From Saccharomycopsis fibuligera x Saccharomycopsis cf. fibuligera (taxonomy: Eukaryota; Ascomycota; Saccharomycetes; Ascoideales; Saccharomycopsidaceae), in contig CP012816.1 of NCBI GenBank assembly GCA_001936135.1, positions 2,173,501-2,237,500 of the forward strand: a DNA stretch of 64,000 bases. Direction: 5' to 3'. A model generated the notes under the pieces. The model saw nothing but the letters and a program-made list of their open reading frames with translations, had not been told where the DNA came from and made no database searches. Position numbers and translations under genes: made by a program. Within the stretch, counting starts at the first letter, position 1, and each line of letters opens with the position of its first letter. Of the stretch, positions 19,172-28,729 are shown piece after piece.

Positions 19172-22100
19172 TTAGTTATTTGTGGAATTGTTTTTTCTAG
19201 CTGGATCTTTCAATTTATGAATATTGACGTCTGGAGCATCAATACCTCTAACATGGCCAATATCCTGCGGCGTGATAAAAATTGTTTGTGATTTTGGTTC
19301 TTTTCTCAAACTTTCCAACATTAAACTCATGCTGATCCTTCTATTCACTGTATCCATAAAGACATCGAATTCATCTAGTCCTCTAATCTTGGATCTCATT
19401 GGTTTCCAAATAGCCAACAAGAGGGCAATCTGTGTGAAAGATTTCTCACCACCAGATAGCGAAGTAACTTCTCTTGGTGGTTTACCATCTTTACCAACCA
19501 ACATTTGCAATTTTTTTTTTTCAAAATTAAAAAGCAACTTCCCCTCAAATCCTCTAAGATGTAGAGATGATGAGAAATCTGAATCTGCTGCTAAACACAA
19601 CATTTCTCTTTGCGTTTTACCAGCCGTCATTCTATTAAAAATCGATTTAGTAAGCTTGTCTCGCAACGCATGAGCCTTCAAAAGTTCTTCACGGGCATTC
19701 TTGTAAACTTCGGTTTTCTCATTATGCTCTTTAATGACTTGTTCCTCGGTCATGCCAATACTCTTATTAACTTCTGAAAGTTGTTGGTTAATAATCTGAA
19801 TCTGTCTTTTGATTTCATTGGTCTCGTCACGTTCCAAGTCAATATCGGCAATTTCTCGTGTACACCATTTTTCGGCATTTGGAATTTCTCTTTCTATTTG
19901 TTGTTCCATTAATGGAATTCGTTCTTCAATCGTATTGATGATTGCTCTTTTTTTGCGTTGCACAGAGTTTTGCGACTCAATGTTTTCAAGAATGACTGCT
20001 TTTCTGTCTTCCAATTGTTGAATCTTGCAGTTGAGAACATTAAGTTCTCGCTGCATTGCATTAATCTTCTCTTGAAACATATTATATTCTAATTTGCTTT
20101 TTTCAAATTTTTGATTCAAATCTTCCAATTCTGCTTGAGTTCCAGCAATGGTGTTTTCATTGATTGCAATTTCGTTCTCAATATTACTTTTTTCTTCTAT
20201 GTATGATTCTAATCTAGATGAACCTTCATCTTGATCAAGTTTTGCTTCAAGCTTGTCAACTTCTCTTTCAACTAACCCAATGCTTCTTTTGACTTTGCTG
20301 AGTTCAGACTTGAGAGAATCTATGAATTGCCGCTGTTTGGATTTATCACGTTGAAATTCTTTTTCGAGCTCTTGTAACTCAAGCTTTTTCTCTTGAATTT
20401 TCAAGTCAATTTTGGCAATACTACTTTTTGAAGATACTGCTTTATCAGAAGATTTCAATCTCGGCACCCCAATGTCATTGTAAAAAACCGGATCCAGCTT
20501 AAATGCGCCATTAAATGGACTAACTTGGAATCTTTTACCTGACCTATTATCAAACAATGAAAAGCAAAATTTTAATCCTGCGACATTCTCCACAATTTTT
20601 CTAGCTTCATCAGGATCTTCTTCTAATATGGAGTTTTCAATATGTTGGATATCAATGAATGTCAACTCTACATCTTCATTGTCAAAATTCAAAACATCAA
20701 CAATTCGCGTTAATCCTGCATCTCTGAATTTGCTGTTATACTTAAATTTTTCAAATTTTCTTGTAATGATTTGATTATGCAAACGATAGCGCTTGAAGAT
20801 AGTCACCAATCTTTTATGATCATGATGATTCTGTACCACAAACGCACTCAAAAGATTATTTAAGGTACTTTCTAATATTGGTTGCCATTTTTCATATCCT
20901 GGTTTCAACGAAGTGTATAACCCAAGTGGACCAAGCGGTTTTTGATGAAACCCACTGTCATTATTTATGGCTTCAATAGCGTGTTTCATATTGTCACCAT
21001 ATGGAGCAAGTTTATCACTTTCGTAATTAATAAGCTGCTGACGATGTTTTCTCAACTGTTCAACTTCAGCTTGCTTTTCAGAATTCTCGTTCTTAAAATC
21101 AATATATCTTCTTTTGAGAACTTCATCTTTATCAAAAATTTCTTTTGCAAGTTCTCTTTGTCTCGGTTCATACTGATCTACTTTTGTCCTTTGAAGTTCA
21201 GCAATCTTATCACGTAAAGAATCTTTGGAACCACCATTCAAAGAATTCAATCTTTTCATTTCTAGATTGATTTTTTGTTCATATGATCCAATTTGTCGTC
21301 TTTTTTGTCTATTTGAAGAAGTAGAATCATCAATTCTGCTTTGTAAATCAGAAATCTTACTATCAAAACTTCTTAATTTAGCTTTATATTCTTGCCGCTG
21401 ACTATTGATCTCTTCAAAACTTCCTTGTTTGATATCCGCCTCTTTTTTAACTTCAACAATTTCATCTTCAATCAGTGAGCATGTTTGTCTTTGAGTTTGA
21501 ATTTGCTCTTCCGAATGAGTAATCTGTTGCAAAAGTTGATTTTTTTTAAGTTTCAAAGTTTGGACATCTGCTTCCTTCGTAACAATTTGAAGCCAAATCA
21601 ATTTACCAGATAACGTTTTTTTATTCTCACGTAAATTTTTTGATTCATGAAAAGTCTTGTAAACTTGTTTAGCCTTCTCAGCATCATCTCTCAAGGCATG
21701 AATATTAGCACTCCGTAAATCAATTTCTTGATGAATTTTGCTTAACTGACTATTGGAATGCATGTATTCATTAATCGTTTGTTCCATTTGGATCCCCTTC
21801 ATGAAAAATGAGTACTTGTCTTCATCAGTACTAGCAGCCAAAAATGTCTTTGCTGCTCCCTGAGATAAAAATGCAAGTGGGTTGTTGATTGTAATCCCAA
21901 ACGATTCCAACATTGTATCTAAATCAACTTTTTTAGTAGAAACAGTCTTTTTGTTTTCTGATTTGAGAAAATAGCCAGAAACACCATCATTTCTAAGCAC
22001 TCTTTCGACAATAATTTTATCACCGTATTTTTCATGTTCAAAAGCATATTCACCTTTATTTTTAAAGATAATAGTAATTTTTGCGGTATTGGTACCTCTT

Positions 22101-22501
22101 TTGATCAAATCTTTTAAATTTTTACCACGATCGGTTTCATTGGCCTTACAGCCTAAACCGACACTAATACTTGTTAAAATGGCACTTTTGCCACTACCGT
22201 TTCTTCCAATAATGAAATTTAATTGTGGACCAAGATCAAGCTCGAAATAGCCATGACACATAAAATTCTGCAAGATAATTTTTTCAATGACCCCACTCTC
22301 AGCAGCTGAACGGTCCTCATCTTGAGTGGATTGAGATAGTGTTTCTTGATCAAGAACCGCACGTTTAAATTCATTATTATTGATTTCGGAATGCTGGGAA
22401 AATGCAGACTCAACGTCCAAGCGCTGATAATTGGAGCTAGCAATACGCGAGGTAAAAGACTCGTGCTGCTCCCTGAACATAGGGGTATCTCCTCTTAGCA
22501 T
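19172..22501 (-). CDS. SMC6: Structural maintenance of chromosomes protein Smc6
   Basis: The 1109-residue SMC ATPase is a core subunit of the Smc5/6 complex in recombination repair and replication-fork stability. Walker A IIGRNGSGKSA is at about 97-107, followed by the Smc6-typical LGCKANETDRGKNLKDLIKRG and NPLAFLSQGAAKTFLAAST. Two long coiled coils flank a hinge at about 530-690. The C-terminal half ATPase has the signature TSLSGGEKSFTQIALLLAIW and Walker B ending GLDEFDVFMD. Length agrees with yeast Smc6 (1114). The first ATG (22501) is used; a second in-frame Met seven codons later is also possible. Confidence 0.96.
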   Translation of the reverse strand: MLRGDTPMFREQHESFTSRIASSNYQRLDVESAFSQHSEINNNEFKRAVLDQETLSQSTQDEDRSAAESGVIEKIILQNFMCHGYFELDLGPQLNFIIGRNGSGKSAILTSISVGLGCKANETDRGKNLKDLIKRGTNTAKITIIFKNKGEYAFEHEKYGDKIIVERVLRNDGVSGYFLKSENKKTVSTKKVDLDTMLESFGITINNPLAFLSQGAAKTFLAASTDEDKYSFFMKGIQMEQTINEYMHSNSQLSKIHQEIDLRSANIHALRDDAEKAKQVYKTFHESKNLRENKKTLSGKLIWLQIVTKEADVQTLKLKKNQLLQQITHSEEQIQTQRQTCSLIEDEIVEVKKEADIKQGSFEEINSQRQEYKAKLRSFDSKISDLQSRIDDSTSSNRQKRRQIGSYEQKINLEMKRLNSLNGGSKDSLRDKIAELQRTKVDQYEPRQRELAKEIFDKDEVLKRRYIDFKNENSEKQAEVEQLRKHRQQLINYESDKLAPYGDNMKHAIEAINNDSGFHQKPLGPLGLYTSLKPGYEKWQPILESTLNNLLSAFVVQNHHDHKRLVTIFKRYRLHNQIITRKFEKFKYNSKFRDAGLTRIVDVLNFDNEDVELTFIDIQHIENSILEEDPDEARKIVENVAGLKFCFSLFDNRSGKRFQVSPFNGAFKLDPVFYNDIGVPRLKSSDKAVSSKSSIAKIDLKIQEKKLELQELEKEFQRDKSKQRQFIDSLKSELSKVKRSIGLVEREVDKLEAKLDQDEGSSRLESYIEEKSNIENEIAINENTIAGTQAELEDLNQKFEKSKLEYNMFQEKINAMQRELNVLNCKIQQLEDRKAVILENIESQNSVQRKKRAIINTIEERIPLMEQQIEREIPNAEKWCTREIADIDLERDETNEIKRQIQIINQQLSEVNKSIGMTEEQVIKEHNEKTEVYKNAREELLKAHALRDKLTKSIFNRMTAGKTQREMLCLAADSDFSSSLHLRGFEGKLLFNFEKKKLQMLVGKDGKPPREVTSLSGGEKSFTQIALLLAIWKPMRSKIRGLDEFDVFMDTVNRRISMSLMLESLRKEPKSQTIFITPQDIGHVRGIDAPDVNIHKLKDPARKNNSTNN

Positions 22502-22915
22502 CTGCTAACTGGAATAACATGAAACTGTAAAACAAGAGAGAACAAAACACAGGATACGAAAAGAGAGAAAATAAAAGTGTGTATCGGAGATGCAAGATTA
22601 TAGGATGTGGGATGGTAATATTAGTCTTGTTGGGATCAGCACGAAAAATGATTTAAAAAAAACACAAGCTGACGCGCCTTATTTTTATTTTTTTTTATTT
22701 TTTTCAGTTTTCAATAATTTGGGGACCTATTACAGCTGTGAGGCATCAATAGGAGCGGGTAATAGAAATTGCCACTGGATGGAAACAGGTGGTAAGCGCT
22801 TTATTCTAAATATCAATTTTGATAGACAGCGAAGAGAGATGAATAGAGAAGAATTAAAAGCTAACGGCAGATAAGGCAAGTAGAAACTACACAACAACCA
22901 GCAATTGCAACAAAT
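22502..22915. other. Divergent promoter of SMC6 and ADD66
   Basis: 414 bp. It contains an ACGCG core at 22672-22676, half-matching the MluI cell-cycle box (ACGCGT) common at repair and cohesion genes, and two near-matches to the Rpn4 PACE element on the ADD66 side. Confidence 0.4.
22769..22796. promoter_or_regulatory. Possible Rpn4 (PACE-like) sites for ADD66
   Basis: ATTGCCACT at 22769-22777 (reverse of AGTGGCAAT) and GGTGGTAAG at 22788-22796 each match the PACE consensus GGTGGCAAA at 7 of 9 positions, 120-150 bp before the ATG of a proteasome assembly gene. Such matches can arise by chance. Confidence 0.25.
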
Positions 22916-23782
22916 ATGGTGTTTCATCCACTTCCTAGCACTCAAATGCATGACGTTTTGGCCAAGTTGGCCCAATCCAAAGTCATCATCCCCACTGTTT
23001 CCTTTGCCAATATACCTCAATTAGCTACTGACTTGTTAATAAACAACTTGGAATTCGTGAAAATTGGCAGACTTGATGATCAATATCTTTATCCGTTTGC
23101 GTCTTCAATAGATCCACCAATAAACGCTGATGCTGGAACGGGACAACAGCAGCAGTTCTCGATTAATGAGATCTCTACGAGTTTGGAAGTGTATTTCAGC
23201 GAACGGTACAATTTAACTCTCATACAGCAGAGATCACCGATATTGCCTAGCTTCATGTTGCCATTCTTGAAAGAGGTCATGATACCATTTTTGACCGAAG
23301 TTGGCAAGTTTAGAGAAATAATCGTGTTGAATTCTGCTAATTTGATTGATAATTATGACGACTATATCAAGGATAACATCTCCATATATTACTCTTTGAA
23401 TTTCGTGGAAAAATTCAAAAGCTTGAAGATTGATGATGAATCTGACAATACCAATAGCGGCAATAATAAAGCAATCAAAGACATTTCACATACTAAAAGC
23501 AATCTTGTCAAGCAATTGTACACTTTATTGAATGAACAGGAAGGAAAAAGCGGTGGTAGCAGTGACGATGATGTGGCGTATCGTAAATTATCCTCAATTG
23601 TGATTTATGTATACGAAGGGGATAATTTTCAAGATGCAGTTTACTATTTTAACAAGATCATACAACATTTGGAAATACCTTTCGAACAGGAGAAAAAGCA
23701 GCTAGTCAAACCATATTCGTGGCTTGGATTTTATGGCGATAAGCCTATCCCCGTGTCTTTGGAAGAAGGTATTTATGGTTAA
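22916..23782 (+). CDS. ADD66: Proteasome assembly chaperone 2 (Add66/Pba2)
   Basis: The 288-residue protein belongs to the PAC2 family. The diagnostic N-terminal block IIPTVSFANIPQLATDLLINN is followed by EFVKIGRLDDQYLYPFAS. A mid-region block includes LPSFMLPFLKEVMIPFLTEVG and a strand with LNSANLIDNYDD. Pba2 pairs with Pba1 to guide assembly of the 20S proteasome alpha ring and to keep immature rings from binding the regulatory particle. The Gly/Ser/Asn-rich loops (about 175-220) are variable in the family. Its short distance to SMC6 implies a shared promoter region. Confidence 0.87.
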   Translation: MVFHPLPSTQMHDVLAKLAQSKVIIPTVSFANIPQLATDLLINNLEFVKIGRLDDQYLYPFASSIDPPINADAGTGQQQQFSINEISTSLEVYFSERYNLTLIQQRSPILPSFMLPFLKEVMIPFLTEVGKFREIIVLNSANLIDNYDDYIKDNISIYYSLNFVEKFKSLKIDDESDNTNSGNNKAIKDISHTKSNLVKQLYTLLNEQEGKSGGSSDDDVAYRKLSSIVIYVYEGDNFQDAVYYFNKIIQHLEIPFEQEKKQLVKPYSWLGFYGDKPIPVSLEEGIYG

Positions 23783-24055
23783 AAGATGATTATAGACTTT
23801 TATTGGGCAATTATGCGACAAAGTAAAAAATGAAAAAAAAAGTAGAATAAAGCAACGAGTAACAAAAAGACGTGAACCGAGATGCAATAGAGAAATGAAG
23901 TCAGACTATCTAGAGTGAAAATATGGGGGATAATAAACGGTAATGAGCATAAACAATAATAATACACAGCGGAGAGATCCCCACTTGACGATGATTCAAA
24001 TAAAAAAAAGGTAATGAAGCCTTAGGCTTTGTAGATCTTAAAGACAGACCAACAA

Positions 24056-24436
24056 CTAATTATTAGTTCTAGTTCTATAACCACATTTGGTGCATGTGTA
24101 AAAAACTGTGGCCCCTTCATCAGCCGATCTCAATTGCAAAGTATAGTAAATCATCTCTTCATTACCACATTTAGGACATGTTTCTTCAATAGTAGCCCCA
24201 TTTTCTGCAGCTTGATCAGCCTTGGACAATAGCGTTTTGACTGCAGACTTTTTCATTCTTAAAGATGAAGGAAAAGCATCTTCATGGGATCTAGTAACGA
24301 CTTTCAAATTGGCAAATTGTTTAGCGTCATACTTTTGTTGACAAGCACCACAAGAGATGGAACCGGTACTGGAGTTGACGGAGTCTAGCAAATTACCGCA
24401 AGATACACAAAAGATCAAAGAACCGACAACAGACAT
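24056..24436 (-). CDS. RPA12: RNA polymerase I subunit A12.2 (Rpa12)
   Basis: The 126-residue protein has two zinc ribbons: Cys10/Cys13 with Cys29/Cys32 at the N-terminus, and Cys87/Cys90 with Cys115/Cys118 at the C-terminus. The TFIIS-like hairpin sequence LRSADEGATVFYTC carries the acidic pair used for RNA cleavage. Rpa12 gives polymerase I its intrinsic cleavage and termination activity in the nucleolus. Length equals the yeast protein (125). Confidence 0.97.
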   Translation of the reverse strand: MSVVGSLIFCVSCGNLLDSVNSSTGSISCGACQQKYDAKQFANLKVVTRSHEDAFPSSLRMKKSAVKTLLSKADQAAENGATIEETCPKCGNEEMIYYTLQLRSADEGATVFYTCTKCGYRTRTNN

Positions 24437-24946
24437 GGTTTGGTTTAACTGGGATTATATTTGACTGATTTCTTGGAAATTTTATTGTTTGTGAGAAAGA
24501 CTGTCCAGTGACTTGATTAGACAAATATCCTGGCATCCTGATAGTGATAATTTTGCAATATTCAAATATTTTTTTTTTTTTTTTTCGTGATGAGAATTTT
24601 TTTTCTTGAAGGCATCCCATAGGCGCATGATGCGGCATGGAAAGGCATGGCACCATAGGTCGTCACCCGCCGCGGTTTTTTCTAGGAAATTTGGCTGAAA
24701 GGATCTGGTGGTAACGATAGATGGATGTCATCACGCAATAGACTGGGAGAGCGCTCGATCGGCCGGGGCGCCATGAAACATTTATTTAAGGCCCAGGAGT
24801 CTCGTCCGCTGCTGCATCTTGGTTTTCTTTTGCTGTTTCCCTTCTCTTTTCTCTTGTTTTCTTGTACAAGTTCAATTTTTATTGTCTATACAATTTCAAT
24901 TGCTTTTTATATTTATTAATAACTATTAATACTACTACGTATCACA
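24437..24946. other. Divergent promoter of RPA12 and GPM1
   Basis: 510 bp. A 17-nt T tract (24569-24585) lies next to a PAC-like element on the RPA12 side. On the GPM1 side there is a TATTTAAG at about 24783-24790 and a long CT-rich block just before the ATG, typical of strongly expressed glycolytic genes. Confidence 0.5.
24587..24600. promoter_or_regulatory. PAC-like element of RPA12
   Basis: GTGATGAG (24587-24594) differs by one base from the PAC consensus GCGATGAG and is followed directly by AATTTTTT, an RRPE-like tract. PAC plus RRPE marks polymerase I and ribosome-biogenesis genes in yeasts, which fits RPA12. Confidence 0.4.
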
Positions 24947-25699
24947 ATGGCTGCTAAGAAATTGGTGTTGATTCGTCACGGTTCCTCCGAATGGAATGAA
25001 AAAAACTTGTTTACCGGCTGGGTTGATGTTAAGTTGAGTGAAACCGGTAGAAAGGAAGCTGAAAATGCTGGTAAATTGTTGGCTGAGTCCGGCATTAAGC
25101 CAGACATTCTCTTCACTTCAAGATTAAGCAGAGCTATCCAAACTGCTAACATCGCTTTGGAACGTGCTGATCGTCTTTTCATTGACGTTGAAAGATCCTG
25201 GAGATTAAATGAACGTCATTACGGTGACTTGCAAGGTAAAGATAAAGCTGTTGCTTTGGAAAAATTCGGACCTGAATTATTCAAGACCTACAGAAGATCA
25301 TACGATGTTCCACCACCAACTATTGCTGATGATTCTGAATTCTCCCAAGCCAATGATGAAAGATATGCTGACTTGGACCCATCCGCTTTGCCAAAGACTG
25401 AATCTTTGAAATTGGTTATTGACAGATTGTTGCCATACTGGCAAGACAAGATCGCCAAAAACTTGATTGACAACAAAACCGTCTTGATTGTTGCTCACGG
25501 TAACTCTTTGAGAGGTCTTTACAAGCACTTGACTGGCTTGAGTGACGAGGAAATCACCGAATTTAACATTCCAACTGGTATTCCATTGGTGTTTGAATTG
25601 GGTGAAGACTTGAAACCAACTAAGGAGCCATACTACTTGGACCCAGAAGCCGCTGCTGCTGGTGCCGCTGCCGTTGCTGCTCAAGGCCAAAAAAAATAG
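24947..25699 (+). CDS. GPM1: Phosphoglycerate mutase (glycolysis)
   Basis: The 250-residue cofactor-dependent enzyme interconverts 3- and 2-phosphoglycerate in the cytosol. The catalytic histidine lies in [17 protein letters not shown] (His11), the second histidine in [17 protein letters not shown], and the substrate-binding region in [19 protein letters not shown]. The Ala-rich tail ending [10 protein letters not shown] is as in Candida Gpm1. One oddity: the usual RHGQS or RHGES reads RHGSS here. Codons are biased to those of highly expressed genes (TTG, GGT, GCT). Confidence 0.97.
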   Translation: MAAKKLVLIRHGSSEWNEKNLFTGWVDVKLSETGRKEAENAGKLLAESGIKPDILFTSRLSRAIQTANIALERADRLFIDVERSWRLNERHYGDLQGKDKAVALEKFGPELFKTYRRSYDVPPPTIADDSEFSQANDERYADLDPSALPKTESLKLVIDRLLPYWQDKIAKNLIDNKTVLIVAHGNSLRGLYKHLTGLSDEEITEFNIPTGIPLVFELGEDLKPTKEPYYLDPEAAAAGAAAVAAQGQKK

Positions 25700-26128
25700 A
25701 TGATCTTTCTTCTGAGGTCAAGAGAAGGAAGATATGAATAATTGAGGTTGTGTTTTATTTCTTGGCCAGTTGATATTTTAATTTGTCAAATGATTATGTT
25801 TTGCGTTTTCCTTTCCAGTTAGTTATAATGAATGATACTACGAATTGATTTAAGATTGGATTATGTATTTACGCAAGTGTTGTTTTACGATAGGAATGAT
25901 ACTCAGTTGTAACATGCTGTATCTTCTGAGGTAGCTCATCGCCTCCTCTTCCCGTGGGCCATCTCATGAGCTCATTCTTGTGAGAAGCGCGCTCAATCTG
26001 TCTGTAGCTGCGGTGAATCAGCAGTTGGTATTTACGGAGGGTAATAGGCAAAGGACAGAGTAGTGCGGATAGCACAGACATGCATTGAAAAAGAGAGAAA
26101 CAAAAAAAGAAAGGAAGAAACGAAAATG

Positions 26129-26135
26129 TCGTATA
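26129..26135 (+). promoter_or_regulatory. Sterol regulatory element (TCGTATA) upstream of IDI1
   Basis: TCGTATA is the core bound by the Zn2Cys6 activators Upc2/Ecm22 at ergosterol-pathway genes. It lies 257-263 bp before the IDI1 ATG. Finding it before a sterol-precursor gene makes a chance match less likely. Confidence 0.5.
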
Positions 26136-26206
26136 ACAATCAAATTTGACGATCATTGATCAAAGACAAAGTGAAAAAGAGTGAAATATTAACTTAAATC
26201 AAAGGG

Positions 26207-26243
<37 letters not shown>
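26207..26243 (+). repeat. Poly(dA) tract of 37 A in the IDI1 promoter
   Basis: An uninterrupted run of 37 A, 149-185 bp before the IDI1 ATG. Long poly(dA:dT) tracts exclude nucleosomes in yeast promoters. Length is likely to vary between isolates and sequencing runs. Confidence 0.9.
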
Positions 26244-26245
<2 letters not shown>

Positions 26246-26391
26246 ATATTTTGTCCACAACAGCACCGGGGTGTTTATAAGTTTAGAATCAGCAAGCACA
26301 ATAAAACTTTGATAGTCCATACCAGATAAAAATATCATCTGGCCATAAAACACTCGTCATCTACCTAGAATATTAGTTCACAAGACTTAAC

Positions 26392-27225
26392 ATGACTGCA
26401 TCTAACTACGATCAACTTGTCAAGAACCTCAAAGAGGAAGACATTTTGTCTAGATTCCCAGAAGTCATCCCATTGCATAAAACCAGCTACTCAGCATCTT
26501 CCAGCGAGAAGCACGAAACTGTCGACGCTGTGTTCCAAGGCCATGACGAGGAACAAATCAGACTCATGAACGAAAACTGCATAGTGTTGGACTACAATGA
26601 TTACCCCGTAGGTGCCGGGACCAAGAAACTTTGTCATTTGATGTCTAATATCGACAAAGGGCTTTTACATCGTGCATTTTCAGTGTTTCTATTCAATGAT
26701 GATGGGAAATTATTATTGCAACAAAGAGCTTCAGAGAAAATCACATTCCCTGACATGTGGACCAACACTTGTTGTTCTCATCCATTGTGTGTCAAGAATG
26801 AACTTGGCGAACTTAGCGCCAACAAAGAGGAGTTGTTGGCAAACGGGATCCAAGGAAGTAAAGAAGCCGCGGTGAGAAAATTGGAACACGAATTGGGAAT
26901 CACTGATGTCGACGCTAAAAATTTGCAATTTTTAACTAGAATTCATTACAAGTCTCCAAATCCAACTGATCAGAAATGGGGAGAACATGAAATTGACTAC
27001 ATTTTGATCATTAAGCAAAATACCGCATTAAATATTAATTTGAATGAAGTTAAAGATTACAAGTATGTGTCAGAAGAAGAATTACGCTTGATGTTGGATG
27101 ATAGTGAGTTAGTTTTTACTCCTTGGTTCAAATTGATTTGTGAAAATTATTTGTTTAAATGGTGGAAAGATTTGAGAGACGGTAAAGAGTTGACTACTGA
27201 TTTGGAGCTCCACCATTTGATTTGA
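26392..27225 (+). CDS. IDI1: Isopentenyl-diphosphate delta-isomerase
   Basis: The 277-residue Nudix-fold enzyme converts isopentenyl diphosphate to dimethylallyl diphosphate in the ergosterol/isoprenoid pathway. The catalytic cysteine lies in NTCCSHP (125-131). The Nudix-like helix is KEAAVRKLEHELGI, and the catalytic Glu is in WGEHEIDYILI. LLLQQRASEKITFPDMW and the C-terminal FTPWFKLI, with an aromatic KWW, are also typical. Length is close to yeast Idi1 (288). The upstream TCGTATA suggests Upc2-type sterol control. Confidence 0.97.
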   Translation: MTASNYDQLVKNLKEEDILSRFPEVIPLHKTSYSASSSEKHETVDAVFQGHDEEQIRLMNENCIVLDYNDYPVGAGTKKLCHLMSNIDKGLLHRAFSVFLFNDDGKLLLQQRASEKITFPDMWTNTCCSHPLCVKNELGELSANKEELLANGIQGSKEAAVRKLEHELGITDVDAKNLQFLTRIHYKSPNPTDQKWGEHEIDYILIIKQNTALNINLNEVKDYKYVSEEELRLMLDDSELVFTPWFKLICENYLFKWWKDLRDGKELTTDLELHHLI

Positions 27226-28729
27226 AATTTGAGTGAATTTTTTACGCTATTCATATCATTATTTTTCAATCTTCAGTATAATTATTATTTTTATTTTTTA
27301 TATTTTTACTTTTGTTTTGTTTCAAGCACAAATTTTGCTCTTTACATTCTGTGAGTTCTCTCCTTTTTTGAGCACTTAACTTTGATTTTTCCCCCAGTAT
27401 CATGTTTTCCATTCCTGTTAACTAGCACCCATTTAATCGAATTTTTGAGTATTTAATTTACCTTTGTTTTGTTTTATTTGTATCTTACTTTTGTTTTTGT
27501 CTGTGATTTGTTCTTGGTCGATATTACTGTCTAATCTAATCTAATCTGTTTACATTATTTTTTCCTTTTTTGCTTACATTTCTGTTTCTTTTTATTTCTC
27601 ATTATTAAACTTTGCACCGTGGTATATTTGAGGGTGTGCACTTTCTGACTACAATCAGCATACTAATAGTATACACAGCAATGCAACTGTTGTATAGATA
27701 ACCCCTTAAAACAGAGTTTTTTCATTTAAGTTACAGAACACCAGACCATAGCGTATCTGTCTCTGGAGGTTAATTAGATTGCCCTTGCGCGATAGAGTTT
27801 GCTCGAACTAGATTAGCACAGACAGCAAAACACCACCGCTACACGGCGTAACGGTGCACGGCGGCAGCTCCAAGCCAATGTGACTGAGTGATAAAAAGCT
27901 CTAAAAGCTGGGGGGAGGGCTAGCCAGTAGTACGGTGTACACGGCAATGACAGCAATGGTATACAATAAAATTATCGAAAGCAATATTGCTTGTATGCTC
28001 AGCCCGTAGTCCGGTATTTTGAAAACCGTTGTGTTGGAACCAGTGTTCTTATTTGTCTCCGGGTACCCCGCAGTGGTTCACAGTCAAAAATCTTTTTCTG
28101 TTTTTCCGCGGTGATGGTTTCGTTCACCCACTGACTGAGTACTAACAAAGGCGTGTGAGTGTGATTTTCTTTTCTTTTTCCCTGTTTTGTTGAGCTCGCG
28201 CCTCCTTTGGACAACTCTCAGGCTCCTTGTAACCAACTCACTCATTCCAGCTATCACCGTTCACACTCTCGCACGCACAAAAACAAGGCACTCGCTTCTT
28301 ATTCAGACAGTAGGTCTTACTCTTCTGCAGCTTCTTTTCACCTAGTATCCAGTATCCAGTCTTACCAAAGCGCAGCCGCCTTCTTTTTCTCATCTCTTCC
28401 TTTCTTTTTTCTTTTTGGCCTGTCGTTCCGTGCAAAGCAAACACCGAGTAAAATCGATAATAAAAACAAATAAACAACAAACAAAAGGAAAAAAAAAGTT
28501 CGAGAAAGAAAAACATAAAAAAGGTTTAGATTACCAACGCCGTCGATAAAAATAGAACTCAGGAGTATCATACTATAGCATAATAGTATTGTAGCATCAT
28601 AGTATCATAGCATACTAGTACGTTCGTCGCTACAATATATAAACCAAACAAATTTCACAAAACCCACTCAAAACACACACAAATACCAAATATCAAAACA
28701 CACACAGATTCCCCTAACTTTTTTCAACA
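27226..28729. other. Intergenic between IDI1 and GAL83
   Basis: About 1.5 kb. The left half is T-rich 3' flank with a short TCTAA repeat near 27530-27546. The right half is a long GAL83 5' region with CT-rich blocks and ACGG-containing repeats (27840-27950). An imperfect repeat of AGTATCATA/TAGCAT lies at 28564-28616. Open frames at 28207-28473 are low-complexity and not called. Confidence 0.5.

Larger units (their letters stand above)
25700..26391. other. Intergenic between GPM1 and IDI1
   Basis: The GPM1 3' flank, then the IDI1 promoter with a sterol element and a 37-nt A tract. CTCATCGC at 25935-25942 is a perfect reverse PAC motif without an obvious target gene nearby; I searched for a snoRNA there and found no C/D boxes. 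Confidence 0.45.

Noticed and set aside
22672-22676. MCB-like ACGCG in the SMC6 promoter as a cell-cycle element
   Set aside because: Only the core matches and there is a single copy; kept as a note in the spacer entry, not as a feature.
25935-25942. Perfect reverse PAC motif (CTCATCGC) as the promoter of a hidden RNA gene
   Set aside because: No snoRNA boxes or coding frame follow on either strand; an 8-mer match can be chance.
28207-28473. 88-codon frame in the GAL83 5' region
   Set aside because: Starts with TTG and is Ser/Phe-rich low complexity; more likely a leader or promoter sequence.
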